Shown piece by piece: positions 17,232-25,421 of a stretch of DNA of 64,000 bases. The translations under genes were made by a program, and so were the position numbers. This DNA comes from Nonomuraea dietziae. Lineage in GTDB: Bacteria; Actinomycetota; Actinomycetes; Streptosporangiales; Streptosporangiaceae. Within the stretch, counting starts at the first letter, position 1. Each line of letters starts with the position of its first letter. The notes beneath the pieces are model-generated. The model had not been told where the DNA came from, searched no databases, and saw only the letters and a program-made list of their open reading frames with translations. The stretch spans positions 4,526,001-4,590,000 of the forward strand of contig NZ_JACIBV010000001.1 of NCBI RefSeq assembly GCF_014195505.1. The letters run 5' to 3'.

Positions 17232-17666
17232 ATGAACGCAGACGTCACCGACAGCCCCGACCGTTCGGTCGCCGAGCATGTGCGCCGCTATCTCGACACC
17301 GACGGCGAGGACGGATTCCTCGAAGGCGGCGTGACCAACCTCATCCTCACGACCGTGGGCAGGAAGAGCGGCACGCGCCGCCGTACCGGGGTGTTCTTCG
17401 GCCAGGACGGCGAGCGCCTCGTGCTGGTCGCGTCCGGCAGCGCGCTCGGCGCCCCCACGCTGCCCAACTGGTATCTCAACCTGCTCGCCAACCCCGAGGC
17501 CGAGGTGCAGGTGCGCGCCGAGCGGTTCGCCGTGCGCGCCCACCCCGCGACGGGCGCCGAACGCGACAGGCTGTGGCGGCTCATGACCACCTTGGCGCCG
17601 CTGTACCACCGGTACGCGGCCACCGCCAGGCAGGAGATCCCGATTGTCGTCCTGGAAAAGGTCTGA
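17232..17666 (+). CDS. F420-dependent nitroreductase-family (Ddn-like) oxidoreductase
   Basis: The 144-residue length and sequence fit the deazaflavin-dependent nitroreductase family (DUF385), small split-barrel proteins using coenzyme F420. Characteristic stretches are LILTTVGRKSGTRRRTGVFF (residues 37-56, the F420 phosphate-contacting GRKSG), LVASGSALGAPTLPNWYLNL (about 71-90, the P.W..NL motif) and AEVQVRAERFAVRAH. Members reduce quinones, nitro compounds or other enoates; the natural substrate here cannot be told. F420 use agrees with an actinomycete host. It is convergent with pcrA. Confidence 0.85.
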   Translation: MNADVTDSPDRSVAEHVRRYLDTDGEDGFLEGGVTNLILTTVGRKSGTRRRTGVFFGQDGERLVLVASGSALGAPTLPNWYLNLLANPEAEVQVRAERFAVRAHPATGAERDRLWRLMTTLAPLYHRYAATARQEIPIVVLEKV

Positions 17667-17723
17667 GCGCCGTGGCCGCCCTTCCAGGATCTGGGCGGCG
17701 TCGTCGCCGTGACGCCGCCGCCC
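17651..17723. terminator. Hairpins between convergent Ddn-like gene and pcrA
   Basis: Two dyads lie between the stops. CCTGGAA (17651-17657, still within the Ddn coding end) pairs with TTCCAGG (17682-17688). GCGGCGTC (17695-17702) pairs with GACGCCGC (17711-17718). They may act as a bidirectional terminator. The assignment rests on position and dyad symmetry only. Confidence 0.45.
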
Positions 17724-17741
17724 GTGCTCAGGACGGGCCTG

Positions 17742-19991
17742 TCAGAGCTTCTCCAGCGGTGCGTAGGCGAGGAGCAGGGTCTTCTCGCCGCCACTCCCGA
17801 AGTCGATCTTCACCTTGGTCTTCTCCGCCACGCCGTCGACCGACACGACGGTGCCGAGGCCGAACGCGTCGTGGGTGACCCTGTCGCCGGGATTCAGCGA
17901 CGGCAGCTGCTTGCCGCCGGGCTTGCGAGCCGGTGCCGGGCTCTCCTTGCGGGACGTGGCCGCGCTCCACGCCGACTTCTCGGGGTCGGTGCGCCACTCG
18001 ATGAGCTTGGCAGGCACCTCGTTGACGAAGCGCGAGGCGGGGTTGAACGACGGGGAGCCCCACGAGCTGCGCACCGCCGCCCTGGTGATGTAGAGGCGCT
18101 TCTCCGCGCGGGTGATGCCGACGTAGGCCAGGCGGCGCTCCTCCTCCAGCTCCTTCGGCTCGCCCAGGGAGCGGATGTGCGGGAAGACGCCGTCCTCCAT
18201 CGCGGTGAGGAAGACCACGGGGAACTCCAGGCCCTTGGCGGTGTGGAGGGTCATCAGTGTGACCACGCCCTGGCCGCCGTCGCCCTCGGGGATCTGGTCG
18301 GCGTCGGCCACCAGGGAGACCTGCTCGAGGAACTCCACGAGCGTGCCCTCGGGGTTGGCCTCCTCGAACTCGGAGGCGACGGAGATCAGCTCGTTGAGGT
18401 TCTCGAGGCGCGACTCGTCCTGCGGGTCCTCGGAGGCCTCCAGCTCGGCCCGGTAGCCGGTCGACACGAGGATCTCCTCGGCCAGCGCCGAGGGCGGCAT
18501 GCCCTCGGCCTTGCCGATCAGGTCGTCGATCATCGCGACGAACTCGCGGATGGCGTTGAGCGACCTGGTCGCCATGCCGTACGCCTCCTCCGCCCTGCGC
18601 AGCGCCTCCCAGAAGGAGATGCGCTCACGCGAGGACAGCGCCTCGACCATCGCCTCGGCGCGGTCGCCGATGCCGCGCTTGGGCACGTTGAGAATGCGCC
18701 GCAGGGAGACCACGTCGTTGGGGTTGGCCAGCACCCGCAGGTAGGCCAGCAGGTCCTTGACCTCCTTGCGCTCGTAGAAGCGCACGCCCCCGACCACCTT
18801 GTACGGCAGGCCGGTGCGGATGAAGATCTCCTCGAACACGCGGGAGGCGGCGTTGGTGCGGTAGAAGACCGCGACGTCGCCAGGGCGCACGCCCTCCTCG
18901 TCGGTGAGCTTGTCGACCTCCTGGGCGACGAACATCGCCTCGTCGTGCTCGTTGTCGGCGACGTAACCGACGATCTTCGGCCCGTCGCCCTGGTCGGACC
19001 ACAGGTTCTTCGGCTTGCGCGACTCGTTGCGCGAGATGACCGAGTTGGCGGCGGCCAGGATGTTCTGGGTGGAGCGGTAGTTCTGTTCGAGCAGGATCGT
19101 GCGCGCGTCGGGGTAGTCGCGCTCGAACTCCAGGATGTTGCGGATCGTCGCGCCGCGGAAGGCGTAGATCGACTGGTCGGCGTCGCCGACCACGCACAGC
19201 TCCGACTGGTCGGCCCCCGACCGCACCGGCTCGCCGTCGACGGTGGTCAGCTGGGGCCGCCCGACCAGCTCCCTGATCAGGATGTACTGGGCGTGGTTGG
19301 TGTCCTGGTACTCGTCGACCATCACGTGCCTGAAGCGCATGCGGTAGTGCTCGGCCACCTCGGGGAAGAGCTGGAACAGCACCACGGTGTTCATGATGAT
19401 GTCGTCGAAGTCCATCGCGCCGGACTCGGTCAGCTTGAGCTGGTAGGCCTTGTAGGCCTGCGCGAGCGTCTTCTCCAGGTGCGAGCCTGCCCTGTCGATC
19501 GCGCTCTCGTAGTCGATCAGCTCGTTCTTGAAGTTGCTGACCTGGGCGGAGAACGAGCGCGGCGGGTAGCGCTTGGGGTCGAGGTCCATCTCGCGGCAGA
19601 CCATCGCCATGAGCCGCTGGGAGTCGGCCTGGTCGTAGATGGAGAAGCTGGAGGGGTAGCCGAGCCTCTTGGCCTCCTTGCGCAGGATGCGCATGCAGGC
19701 GCTGTGGAAGGTCATCACCCACATGGCCTTGGAGCGGGGGCCGATCAGCCTGTCGATGCGCTCCTTCATCTCCTTGGCGGCCTTGTTGGTGAAGGTGATC
19801 GCGAGGATCTCACCCGGGTGGACCTCGCGCTCGGCCAGGAGGTAGGCGATGCGGTGGGTGAGCACCCGAGTCTTGCCTGAACCCGCCCCCGCGACGATGA
19901 GCAGGGGGCTGCCGTGATGGATCACGGCCTCGCGCTGCTGCGGGTTGAGGCCGTCGAGCAAGGGGTGGTCAACAGAGACTTGGGTGGGCAC
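17742..19991 (-). CDS. pcrA: ATP-dependent DNA helicase PcrA/UvrD
   Basis: A superfamily 1 3'-5' helicase acting in nucleotide excision repair and removal of recombination intermediates. The 749-residue protein starts at GTG 19989-19991 (VPTQVSVDHPLLDGLNPQQ); a longer reading would overlap the divergent PIG-L gene and lacks family homology. Motifs include Q-motif LNPQQREAV, Walker A GAGSGKT (35-41), motif Ia TFTNKAAKEMKER, motif II VDEYQDTNHAQ, motif III GDADQSIYAFRGA, motif IV EQNYRST, motif V LHTAKGLEFPVVFL and motif VI AYVGITRAEKRLYI. The C-terminal 55 residues form the Tudor-like, RNA-polymerase-contacting segment (GDRVTHDAFGLGTVVSV). Confidence 0.95.
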   Translation of the reverse strand: MPTQVSVDHPLLDGLNPQQREAVIHHGSPLLIVAGAGSGKTRVLTHRIAYLLAEREVHPGEILAITFTNKAAKEMKERIDRLIGPRSKAMWVMTFHSACMRILRKEAKRLGYPSSFSIYDQADSQRLMAMVCREMDLDPKRYPPRSFSAQVSNFKNELIDYESAIDRAGSHLEKTLAQAYKAYQLKLTESGAMDFDDIIMNTVVLFQLFPEVAEHYRMRFRHVMVDEYQDTNHAQYILIRELVGRPQLTTVDGEPVRSGADQSELCVVGDADQSIYAFRGATIRNILEFERDYPDARTILLEQNYRSTQNILAAANSVISRNESRKPKNLWSDQGDGPKIVGYVADNEHDEAMFVAQEVDKLTDEEGVRPGDVAVFYRTNAASRVFEEIFIRTGLPYKVVGGVRFYERKEVKDLLAYLRVLANPNDVVSLRRILNVPKRGIGDRAEAMVEALSSRERISFWEALRRAEEAYGMATRSLNAIREFVAMIDDLIGKAEGMPPSALAEEILVSTGYRAELEASEDPQDESRLENLNELISVASEFEEANPEGTLVEFLEQVSLVADADQIPEGDGGQGVVTLMTLHTAKGLEFPVVFLTAMEDGVFPHIRSLGEPKELEEERRLAYVGITRAEKRLYITRAAVRSSWGSPSFNPASRFVNEVPAKLIEWRTDPEKSAWSAATSRKESPAPARKPGGKQLPSLNPGDRVTHDAFGLGTVVSVDGVAEKTKVKIDFGSGGEKTLLLAYAPLEKL

Positions 19992-20088
19992 GGACCTAGG
20001 GTAAAGCGCGCCACCGACAAACGCGTCCAGGAATGCCTCGCGGCCCTTCCAGGTTCCGAGAACGAAACCCCCTTCGTAAGGAGAGAAC

Positions 20089-20790
20089 ATGGAGATCACC
20101 CGAGTCCTGGTGGTGACCGCGCACCCCGACGACGTCGACTTCGGCGCCGCGGGCACGATCGCGCAGTTCGTCGACAAGGGCGTCGAGGTGACCTACCTGC
20201 TCGTCACCTCGGGTGACGCGGGAGGCAACGAGCGCGAGGTCGACGGCGCGGGCATGGCCGAGCTGCGCAGGGCCGAGCAGGCCGAGGCCGCCAAGGCGGT
20301 CGGCGTCACCGACGTGCGGTTCCTGTCCGGCTACCGCGACGGCAGGGTGGAGCCCACGATCGAGTTGCGGCGCGACATCGCCAGGGTGATCCGCCAGGTG
20401 CGCCCCGAGCTGGTGATAACCAGCACCCCCGAGCGCAACTACCAGTTCATCGGCCCCGGCCACCCCGACCACCGCGCCGTCGGCGGCGCCACGCTCGACG
20501 CCGTCTACCCCGACGCGCGCAACCCCTACGCCTATGCCGAGCTGGCCGATCTGGAGGCGTGGACGGTCGGCGAGGTCTGGCTGCTCGGCGGCACGAGCCC
20601 CAACCACTTCGTGGACATCACCGACACGATCGACCGCAAGATCACCGCGCTCACCGCCCACGCGAGCCAGGTCGGGCACCGTGAGGGCTTCGAGGAGTTC
20701 GTCCGCGAGCGCTGGTCGGGCATCGCGCTGAAGGCGGGCCTCGGCGAGGGCCGCTACGCCGAGGCCTTCCAGGTCGTTCCCACCGCCTGA
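20089..20790 (+). CDS. PIG-L/LmbE-family N-deacetylase
   Basis: A 233-residue zinc-dependent deacetylase. The zinc motif AHPDDVDFGAAG occurs at residues 11-22 (His12, Asp15), and a second ligand region HPDHRAVGGATLDAVYPDA begins at 125. The family removes N-acetyl groups from amino sugars or cleaves conjugates (MshB, Mca, LmbE, BshB). The sequence does not match MshB or Mca closely enough for me to choose. An AAGGAGAG site (20078-20085) precedes the ATG. No mycothiol genes are adjacent. The gene stands divergent from pcrA. Confidence 0.88.
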   Translation: MEITRVLVVTAHPDDVDFGAAGTIAQFVDKGVEVTYLLVTSGDAGGNEREVDGAGMAELRRAEQAEAAKAVGVTDVRFLSGYRDGRVEPTIELRRDIARVIRQVRPELVITSTPERNYQFIGPGHPDHRAVGGATLDAVYPDARNPYAYAELADLEAWTVGEVWLLGGTSPNHFVDITDTIDRKITALTAHASQVGHREGFEEFVRERWSGIALKAGLGEGRYAEAFQVVPTA

Positions 20791-20883
20791 CCAGCGCCTG
20801 ACCTGCCTGGCCGACCGCCCGACCCGCCGCTCCAGGACCGCCGCTCCTGCCCCTCGGATCGTCTCCCCTGTAGAACCTTCCGC

Positions 20884-21630
20884 ATGGGACTCACGCTCAC
20901 CCCCGCGCTCGTCGCCGTCGTCGTCCTGCTCGCCGTCGCGGGCGCGGTCGTGGCGGGGCTGGGCGGGCTGGGGCACGCCCGCGCCGTCCTGACCGCCTGC
21001 CTGCGGGCGGCGGTCCAGCTGGGCGCCGTCTCGCTGGTGATCGCGTGGGTCGTCGGCGCGCCACCGGGCGTCGCCGCCTTCCTGCTGCTCATGTACGGCG
21101 TCGCCACCGTCACCGCCGGCCGCAGGATCGCCAAGGAGCGCCCCTGGCCCGCCGCCCTGCCCATCGCTGCGGGCACGTTGCCCGTGCTGATCGCGCTCTT
21201 CGGCACCGGCGTGGCCCCCATGCGGGGCATCACGCTCATCCCGATCGCGGGCATCCTGCTCGGCGGCTGCCTGACCGCCACCGCCCTGGCAGGCAGGCGC
21301 GCCGTCGACGAGCTGCGTCAGCGCAGGGGCGAGGTCGAGGCCGCGCTCGCCCTCGGCCTGCTCGACAGGGACGCCAACCTGGAGATCTGCCGCCCCGCCG
21401 CCGCCCAGGCGCTGGTGCCCGCGCTCGACCAGACCAGGACCGTCGGCCTGGTCACGCTGCCCGGCGCGTTCGTCGGCATGCTGCTGGGCGGCGCGCAGCC
21501 ACTCGAGGCGGGCGTCGTTCAGCTGGTGGTGCTCGTGGGGTTGCTGGCCGCCGAGGCGATCGCGGTGCTCGTCACGGTCGAGCTGGTGGCGCGGGGGCGA
21601 TTCGGGCGAACAGGTATCCCAGCGAGTTAG
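20884..21630 (+). CDS. fetB: FetB-like (UPF0014) ABC transporter permease
   Basis: A 248-residue membrane protein with about six to seven transmembrane helices. Features of the UPF0014/FetB family are an RAAVQL segment near residue 40, GRRIAKERPW, and especially TRTVGLVTLPGAFVGMLLGG (about 185-204) followed by an acidic/hydrophobic helix. FetB works with the ATPase FetA in iron export in E. coli. No ATPase gene lies next to it here, so the partner must be elsewhere or the protein acts otherwise. Its 3' end overlaps the convergent CPBP protease gene by 59 bases. Confidence 0.8.
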   Translation: MGLTLTPALVAVVVLLAVAGAVVAGLGGLGHARAVLTACLRAAVQLGAVSLVIAWVVGAPPGVAAFLLLMYGVATVTAGRRIAKERPWPAALPIAAGTLPVLIALFGTGVAPMRGITLIPIAGILLGGCLTATALAGRRAVDELRQRRGEVEAALALGLLDRDANLEICRPAAAQALVPALDQTRTVGLVTLPGAFVGMLLGGAQPLEAGVVQLVVLVGLLAAEAIAVLVTVELVARGRFGRTGIPAS

Positions 21631-22252
21631 TCGCCAGGTGCAGCATCGAGGGGGCCAGCAGGCCGCCCCTGCGGCGCAGCTCGCAGAACAGCACGCCGGC
21701 CGCGGTCGTGGAGAGCACCCCGCCCACCACGACCTTGGTGACGTCCGTGCTCCCCGAGGCCAGCTCGCCGAGAGCGGGGTTGGCGCGGGCCAGCTCCATC
21801 GCGGGCAGGATGTGCCAGAGGCCGAACAGCGCCGAGGAGAGCGCCGTGGCCGCGGCGGTGCCGTGGCCGCGGCGCAGCATGCCGTACAGGGCGCCCCTGA
21901 AGCCGACCTCCTCCAGCAGGACCGTGCCCACCGGCACCTGGAGCAGCGCCGCCTCCAGCAGCTCGGCCCTGGACAGCGACAGCGCCCGCTCGTCGTGGAA
22001 GAGCGGGCGGGTGCGCGGGATGGCGATGCCCGCGGTGTAGCCCGCGGCCACGATCGCGGCCAGCGCGGCGCCTGTCCTGGCGCCCTTCAGCCCACGGGTG
22101 AAGCCGATCTCCTCCCACGACAGGCCCGAGCGCCGGGCCATCGCGACGAGCGCGCCGGTGGCGACGGCCGAGGTCAGCGGCGCGAGTCTGGGGGCGACAC
22201 GATTGTTGACGACGTTGGCCGCGACGAGCACGGCGAGGGAGCGAAGCAGCAC
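21572..22252 (-). CDS. CPBP-family intramembrane metalloprotease
   Basis: The 226-residue product has six to seven hydrophobic segments and the CPBP/Abi signature motifs in order: EE..FRG (LLEEVGFRGALYG, about residues 113-125), the single-histidine motif FGLWH (about 144-148), and the last helix motif HLATNS (near 208). These residues form the glutamate-histidine active site of Rce1-like proteases. Bacterial members are linked to bacteriocin self-immunity or prenyl-peptide processing, but the target is unknown here. It starts at GTG 22250-22252, nine bases from the whiB-like stop, so the two may be co-transcribed. Confidence 0.85.
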   Translation of the reverse strand: MLLRSLAVLVAANVVNNRVAPRLAPLTSAVATGALVAMARRSGLSWEEIGFTRGLKGARTGAALAAIVAAGYTAGIAIPRTRPLFHDERALSLSRAELLEAALLQVPVGTVLLEEVGFRGALYGMLRRGHGTAAATALSSALFGLWHILPAMELARANPALGELASGSTDVTKVVVGGVLSTTAAGVLFCELRRRGGLLAPSMLHLATNSLGYLFARIAPAPPARP

Positions 22253-22261
22253 CCCTCGAGG

Positions 22262-22525
22262 CTATGCGCTGCGCTGCCGCCATCCGGCGGGAAAGCGCAG
22301 CCGTCTGCGTTCCTGGGGGGTGAGCCCTCCCCAGATCCCCTCGGTCTCCCCCGACCGCACCGCGTAGGCCCTGCAGTCGTCGAGCACCTGGCAGCCCGAG
22401 CAGACCGCCTTGGCCCGCGCCTCTTGGACAGGAGACGGCGCGGGAGGAAAGAAGAGGTCGGGGTCGCTGGTCCTGCAGGCTCCCCGCCGCAGCCAGCTGA
22501 TCTCTCTGACGTTCCCCAATGGCAT
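22262..22525 (-). CDS. WhiB-family [4Fe-4S] transcriptional regulator
   Basis: An 87-residue Wbl protein with the four cluster-binding cysteines at positions 17, 42, 45 and 51 (C-x24-CxxC-x5-C) and the diagnostic turn EGIWGGLT (62-69) followed by a basic C-terminus (PQERRRLRF). These proteins sense redox or nitric oxide and act with the primary sigma factor to control development, virulence or stress genes; they occur only in Actinobacteria and their phages. I cannot place it in a particular Wbl subclass. Confidence 0.93.
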   Translation of the reverse strand: MPLGNVREISWLRRGACRTSDPDLFFPPAPSPVQEARAKAVCSGCQVLDDCRAYAVRSGETEGIWGGLTPQERRRLRFPAGWRQRSA

Positions 22526-22560
22526 GCGCCCAAGCTAGACCGCGAAGCCGGGGGCCCGCA

Positions 22561-23211
22561 TCACCCTTGCGACGTACATGCGCCTACACCGTTGTTGTAC
22601 CCCGTCGCGAACGAGCGCTGCCGCTGGGCGGCGGTGCCGTGCGCGTCGGGCCTGAACCAGTCGTCGGTCGGGTCGCCCGCGGCCTCGAGGTTGAGCAGGA
22701 GCTCGGTGTCGTCGCCCTCCTCGGCCTCCAGCACGCCCGCGCGCACCAGCCCCGCCAGCGCCCCTCCCGCGTAGCAGTCCGCCTGGAGCTCTCTCTGCAC
22801 GTTGAGCGCGAACTCGGTGCCCAGCTGCGCCTGTACGGCATGCCCGATCTCGTGCGGGATGATCAGATAGGTCGAGCCGTCGCCCATCTCGTTCCAGAAG
22901 GCCGCCATCCAGTCGACGTCGTAGGCGATGAAGTGCCCGTCCTGGCAGTAGAAGGCGTTGTTGGGCACGGCGGGCTGTCCCCCGCACGAAGGACCGCCCT
23001 CACCCCTGTAGGCGACGAAGTCCGTGACCGGCTCGTAGGTGCGGCCGAGCGCCTCGAACTGCGCCTTCCAGAACGCCTCGGTGTGCACGCGCGCGAGCCG
23101 TACGTCCTCCTCGAAGGTGTCGCCTTCGCGGCCGCGGGTGGAGGCGGCGGGCCCACCGCACGCGGTCAGCAGGAGGACCAGCAGCGCGGCGAGCGATCTG
23201 CGGAGGGTCAT
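22561..23211 (-). CDS. Secreted zinc metallopeptidase lipoprotein (neutral zinc metallopeptidase family)
   Basis: The 216-residue product has a lipoprotein signal (MTLRRSLAALLVLLLTACGG, lipidated Cys18) and the zincin motif HEIGH at 120-124 with a distal ligand in ELQADCYAG (141-149). This layout matches the YpfJ-like "neutral zinc metallopeptidase" family, whose substrates are unknown. Four further cysteines (76, 89, 146 and near the C-terminus) could form disulfides outside the cell. The ATG at 23209-23211 gives a textbook signal peptide, but its GGAGGA site abuts the codon. A GTG eleven codons earlier (23242-23244) is the alternative start. Confidence 0.82.
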   Translation of the reverse strand: MTLRRSLAALLVLLLTACGGPAASTRGREGDTFEEDVRLARVHTEAFWKAQFEALGRTYEPVTDFVAYRGEGGPSCGGQPAVPNNAFYCQDGHFIAYDVDWMAAFWNEMGDGSTYLIIPHEIGHAVQAQLGTEFALNVQRELQADCYAGGALAGLVRAGVLEAEEGDDTELLLNLEAAGDPTDDWFRPDAHGTAAQRQRSFATGYNNGVGACTSQG

Positions 23212-23285
23212 TCCTCCATTTTGCCCGGGAGGCAGGGAACACACGCCCCGAGACGGGGACCGGGGGCCGGTGGGACGATCGGCGC

Positions 23286-23918
23286 ATGATCAGGGTTCTC
23301 ATCGCGGACGACCATCCGGTCTTCCGCTCAGGACTGCGCGGCCTGCTGGCCGCGCTCGACATCGAGGTCGTCGGCGAGGCGAGGGACGGCGCCGAGGCCG
23401 TACGGCTGGCGGCCGAGCTCCAGCCGGACGTCGTGGTCATGGACCTGCACATGCCGGGCGGCAACGGCGTCGACGCCACGCGCACGATCACCAGGGTGAG
23501 CCCGGGGATCGGGGTGCTGGTGCTGACCATGTTCCACGACGACGACTCGGTGTTCGCCGCGATCAGGGCCGGGGCCAGGGGCTACCTGCTGAAGGAGGCG
23601 GGCGTGGAGGAGATCTCCCGCGCCGTGCAGGCGGTCGCGGCGGGAGAGGCGATCTACGGCCCCGGGATCGCCAAGCGGGTGCTCGGCTTCTTCGCGGGCA
23701 TGGCCGAGCCGTCGCGCGCGGCCTTCCCCGAGCTGACCGAGCGGGAGCGGGAGGTCCTCGAGCTGATCGCGCAGGGCCGCAACAACACCGAGATCGCCTC
23801 GCTGCTGTTCCTCAGCGCCAAGACCATCAGGAACCACGTGTCGAACATCTTCATGAAGCTGCACGTGGCCGACCGCGCCCAGGCCATCATCAGGGCCCGC
23901 GAGGCCGGACTCGGCTGA
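23286..23918 (+). CDS. NarL/LuxR-family response regulator (orphan)
   Basis: A 210-residue regulator with a receiver domain (acidic pocket DDH at 8-10, phosphoacceptor Asp53 in VVMDLHMPGG, Lys in YLLKEAG near 102) and a C-terminal LuxR-type helix-turn-helix (LTEREREVLELIAQGRNNTE onward, recognition helix SAKTIRNHVSNIFMKL). No histidine kinase gene flanks it, so its partner is remote. It is divergent from the metallopeptidase gene and convergent with the GCS2 ligase gene. Confidence 0.92.
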   Translation: MIRVLIADDHPVFRSGLRGLLAALDIEVVGEARDGAEAVRLAAELQPDVVVMDLHMPGGNGVDATRTITRVSPGIGVLVLTMFHDDDSVFAAIRAGARGYLLKEAGVEEISRAVQAVAAGEAIYGPGIAKRVLGFFAGMAEPSRAAFPELTEREREVLELIAQGRNNTEIASLLFLSAKTIRNHVSNIFMKLHVADRAQAIIRAREAGLG

Positions 23919-23924
23919 CCTCCG

Positions 23925-25400
23925 TCAGACGTCCCAGGCGTGGACGGGCTCGTTGGCGTGCATGCGCTCGATGTAGGCCAGCGTCATCCTGCGCAGCGCC
24001 TCCTGTCTGCCCTCGGGCCCGTCGCCCCCGAAGGCCGCGACGGCCTCCACCTGCCAGGTGGAGCCCGTCCTGCCGGTCAGGCAGCGGCCCTCGATCACCC
24101 CGAGCAGCCGGTCGGCGACGCTTCTGTCGACGCCCCACCGCGACAGCCCCTCGGCCGCCATCGGCAGCAGCCTGCGCAGCACCAGCTCGGCCGCGGGCAC
24201 CTCGCCGAGCCCTGGCCAGTAGAGCCTGGCGTCCAGCCCGTGCCTGGCCGCGCTCGCCAGGTTCTCCTCGGCGGTGCTGAAGGCCATCTGGCTCCACACG
24301 GGGCGCTCGGCGTGGGGCAGCACCTTCATGAGGCCGTAGTAGAAGGCCGCGTTGGCCGCGACGTCCAGCACGGAGGGCCCCGCGGGCAGGACCCTGTTCT
24401 CCACGCGCAGGTGCGGCGTGCCGTCCACGACCGCGTAGACCGGCCTGTTCCACCGGTAGACGGTGCCGTTGTGCAGGGTGAGCTCGTCCAGCGAGGGGAT
24501 CCGTCCCGCCGCGAGCTCGGCCGTGGGGTCCTCCTCCGAGCACAGCGGCAGCAGCGCGGGGAAGTAACGGACGTTCTCCTCGAACAGGTCGAAGACGCTG
24601 GTGATCCAGCGCTCGCCGAACCACACGCGCGGCCGTACGCCCTGCGACTTGAGCTCCTTCGGGCGGGTGTCGGTGGCCTGCTCGAACAGGGCGATCCTGG
24701 TCTCCCTGTGCAGCTCCCTGCCGAACAGGTAGGGCGAGTTGGCCGCGATGGCGACCTGGGGGCCCGCGATGGCCTGCGCGGCGTTCCAGTGGGCGGCGAA
24801 CGCCTCGGGGCTGACCTGCAGGTGCAGCTGCACGCTGGTGCAGGCGGCCTCGGGGGTGATGCTGTCGGCGTAGGTGTCGAGGCGTTCGACGCCCTCGATG
24901 CACAGGTGCAGGTCCTCGCCCCTGGCGGCGAAGATCTGCTCGTTGAGCAGCTTGTAGCGGGGATTGGCCGACAGCGTGCCCTCGTGGGTGTCCTCCTGCC
25001 TGAGCGTCGGCAGGATGCCGATCAGGACCAGGTGGCCGCCCTCGGAGCGGGCGCGCTCCTCGGCGTGGTTGAGCCTGGCGCGCACCGACTCCTCCAGGCG
25101 GAGCGCGCCGTCGCCGTCCAGGCCCTGGGGGGCGATGTTGATCTCGACGTTGAACTGGCCGAGCTCGGTCGCCCAGTCGGGCTGGGCGATGGCCGCCAGC
25201 ACCTCGGCGTTGCGCATGGCGGGGTCGCCCCGCGAGTCGACCAGGTTGAGCTCGATCTCCAGCCCGGCCAGTGGCCGGTCGAACTCGAAACGCGACTCCC
25301 GCAGCATCTGAGCGAAGACGTCCAGATTGCGCCGCACCTTCTCCCGATAGTTACGGCGGTCTTCCCTGCTGAACACGACGACCGGCACGTCTTTGCCCAT
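23925..25400 (-). CDS. Glutamate-cysteine ligase family (GCS2) protein
   Basis: This 491-residue protein belongs to the plant/actinobacterial GCS2-type carboxylate-amine ligases, which join the gamma-carboxyl of glutamate to an amine using ATP. Visible features are LAGLEIELNLVDSRGDPAMR (N-terminal substrate region), GQFNVEINIAPQGL, SVQLHLQVSPEAF, AANSPYLFGRELH, and LRVENRVLPAGPSVLD. In actinomycetes members make gamma-glutamylcysteine (EgtA, ergothioneine pathway) or other gamma-glutamyl amides. No egtBCD genes are near, so the product is not settled. The ATG is at 25398-25400. Confidence 0.82.
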   Translation of the reverse strand: MGKDVPVVVFSREDRRNYREKVRRNLDVFAQMLRESRFEFDRPLAGLEIELNLVDSRGDPAMRNAEVLAAIAQPDWATELGQFNVEINIAPQGLDGDGALRLEESVRARLNHAEERARSEGGHLVLIGILPTLRQEDTHEGTLSANPRYKLLNEQIFAARGEDLHLCIEGVERLDTYADSITPEAACTSVQLHLQVSPEAFAAHWNAAQAIAGPQVAIAANSPYLFGRELHRETRIALFEQATDTRPKELKSQGVRPRVWFGERWITSVFDLFEENVRYFPALLPLCSEEDPTAELAAGRIPSLDELTLHNGTVYRWNRPVYAVVDGTPHLRVENRVLPAGPSVLDVAANAAFYYGLMKVLPHAERPVWSQMAFSTAEENLASAARHGLDARLYWPGLGEVPAAELVLRRLLPMAAEGLSRWGVDRSVADRLLGVIEGRCLTGRTGSTWQVEAVAAFGGDGPEGRQEALRRMTLAYIERMHANEPVHAWDV

Positions 25401-25421
25401 ACCTGGGAATGTCGCACGGGA

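Noticed and set aside
19992..20177. 62-codon N-terminal extension of PcrA
   Set aside because: It would overlap the divergent PIG-L gene and its promoter and has no similarity to helicase N-termini; the GTG at 19989-19991 gives the normal start.
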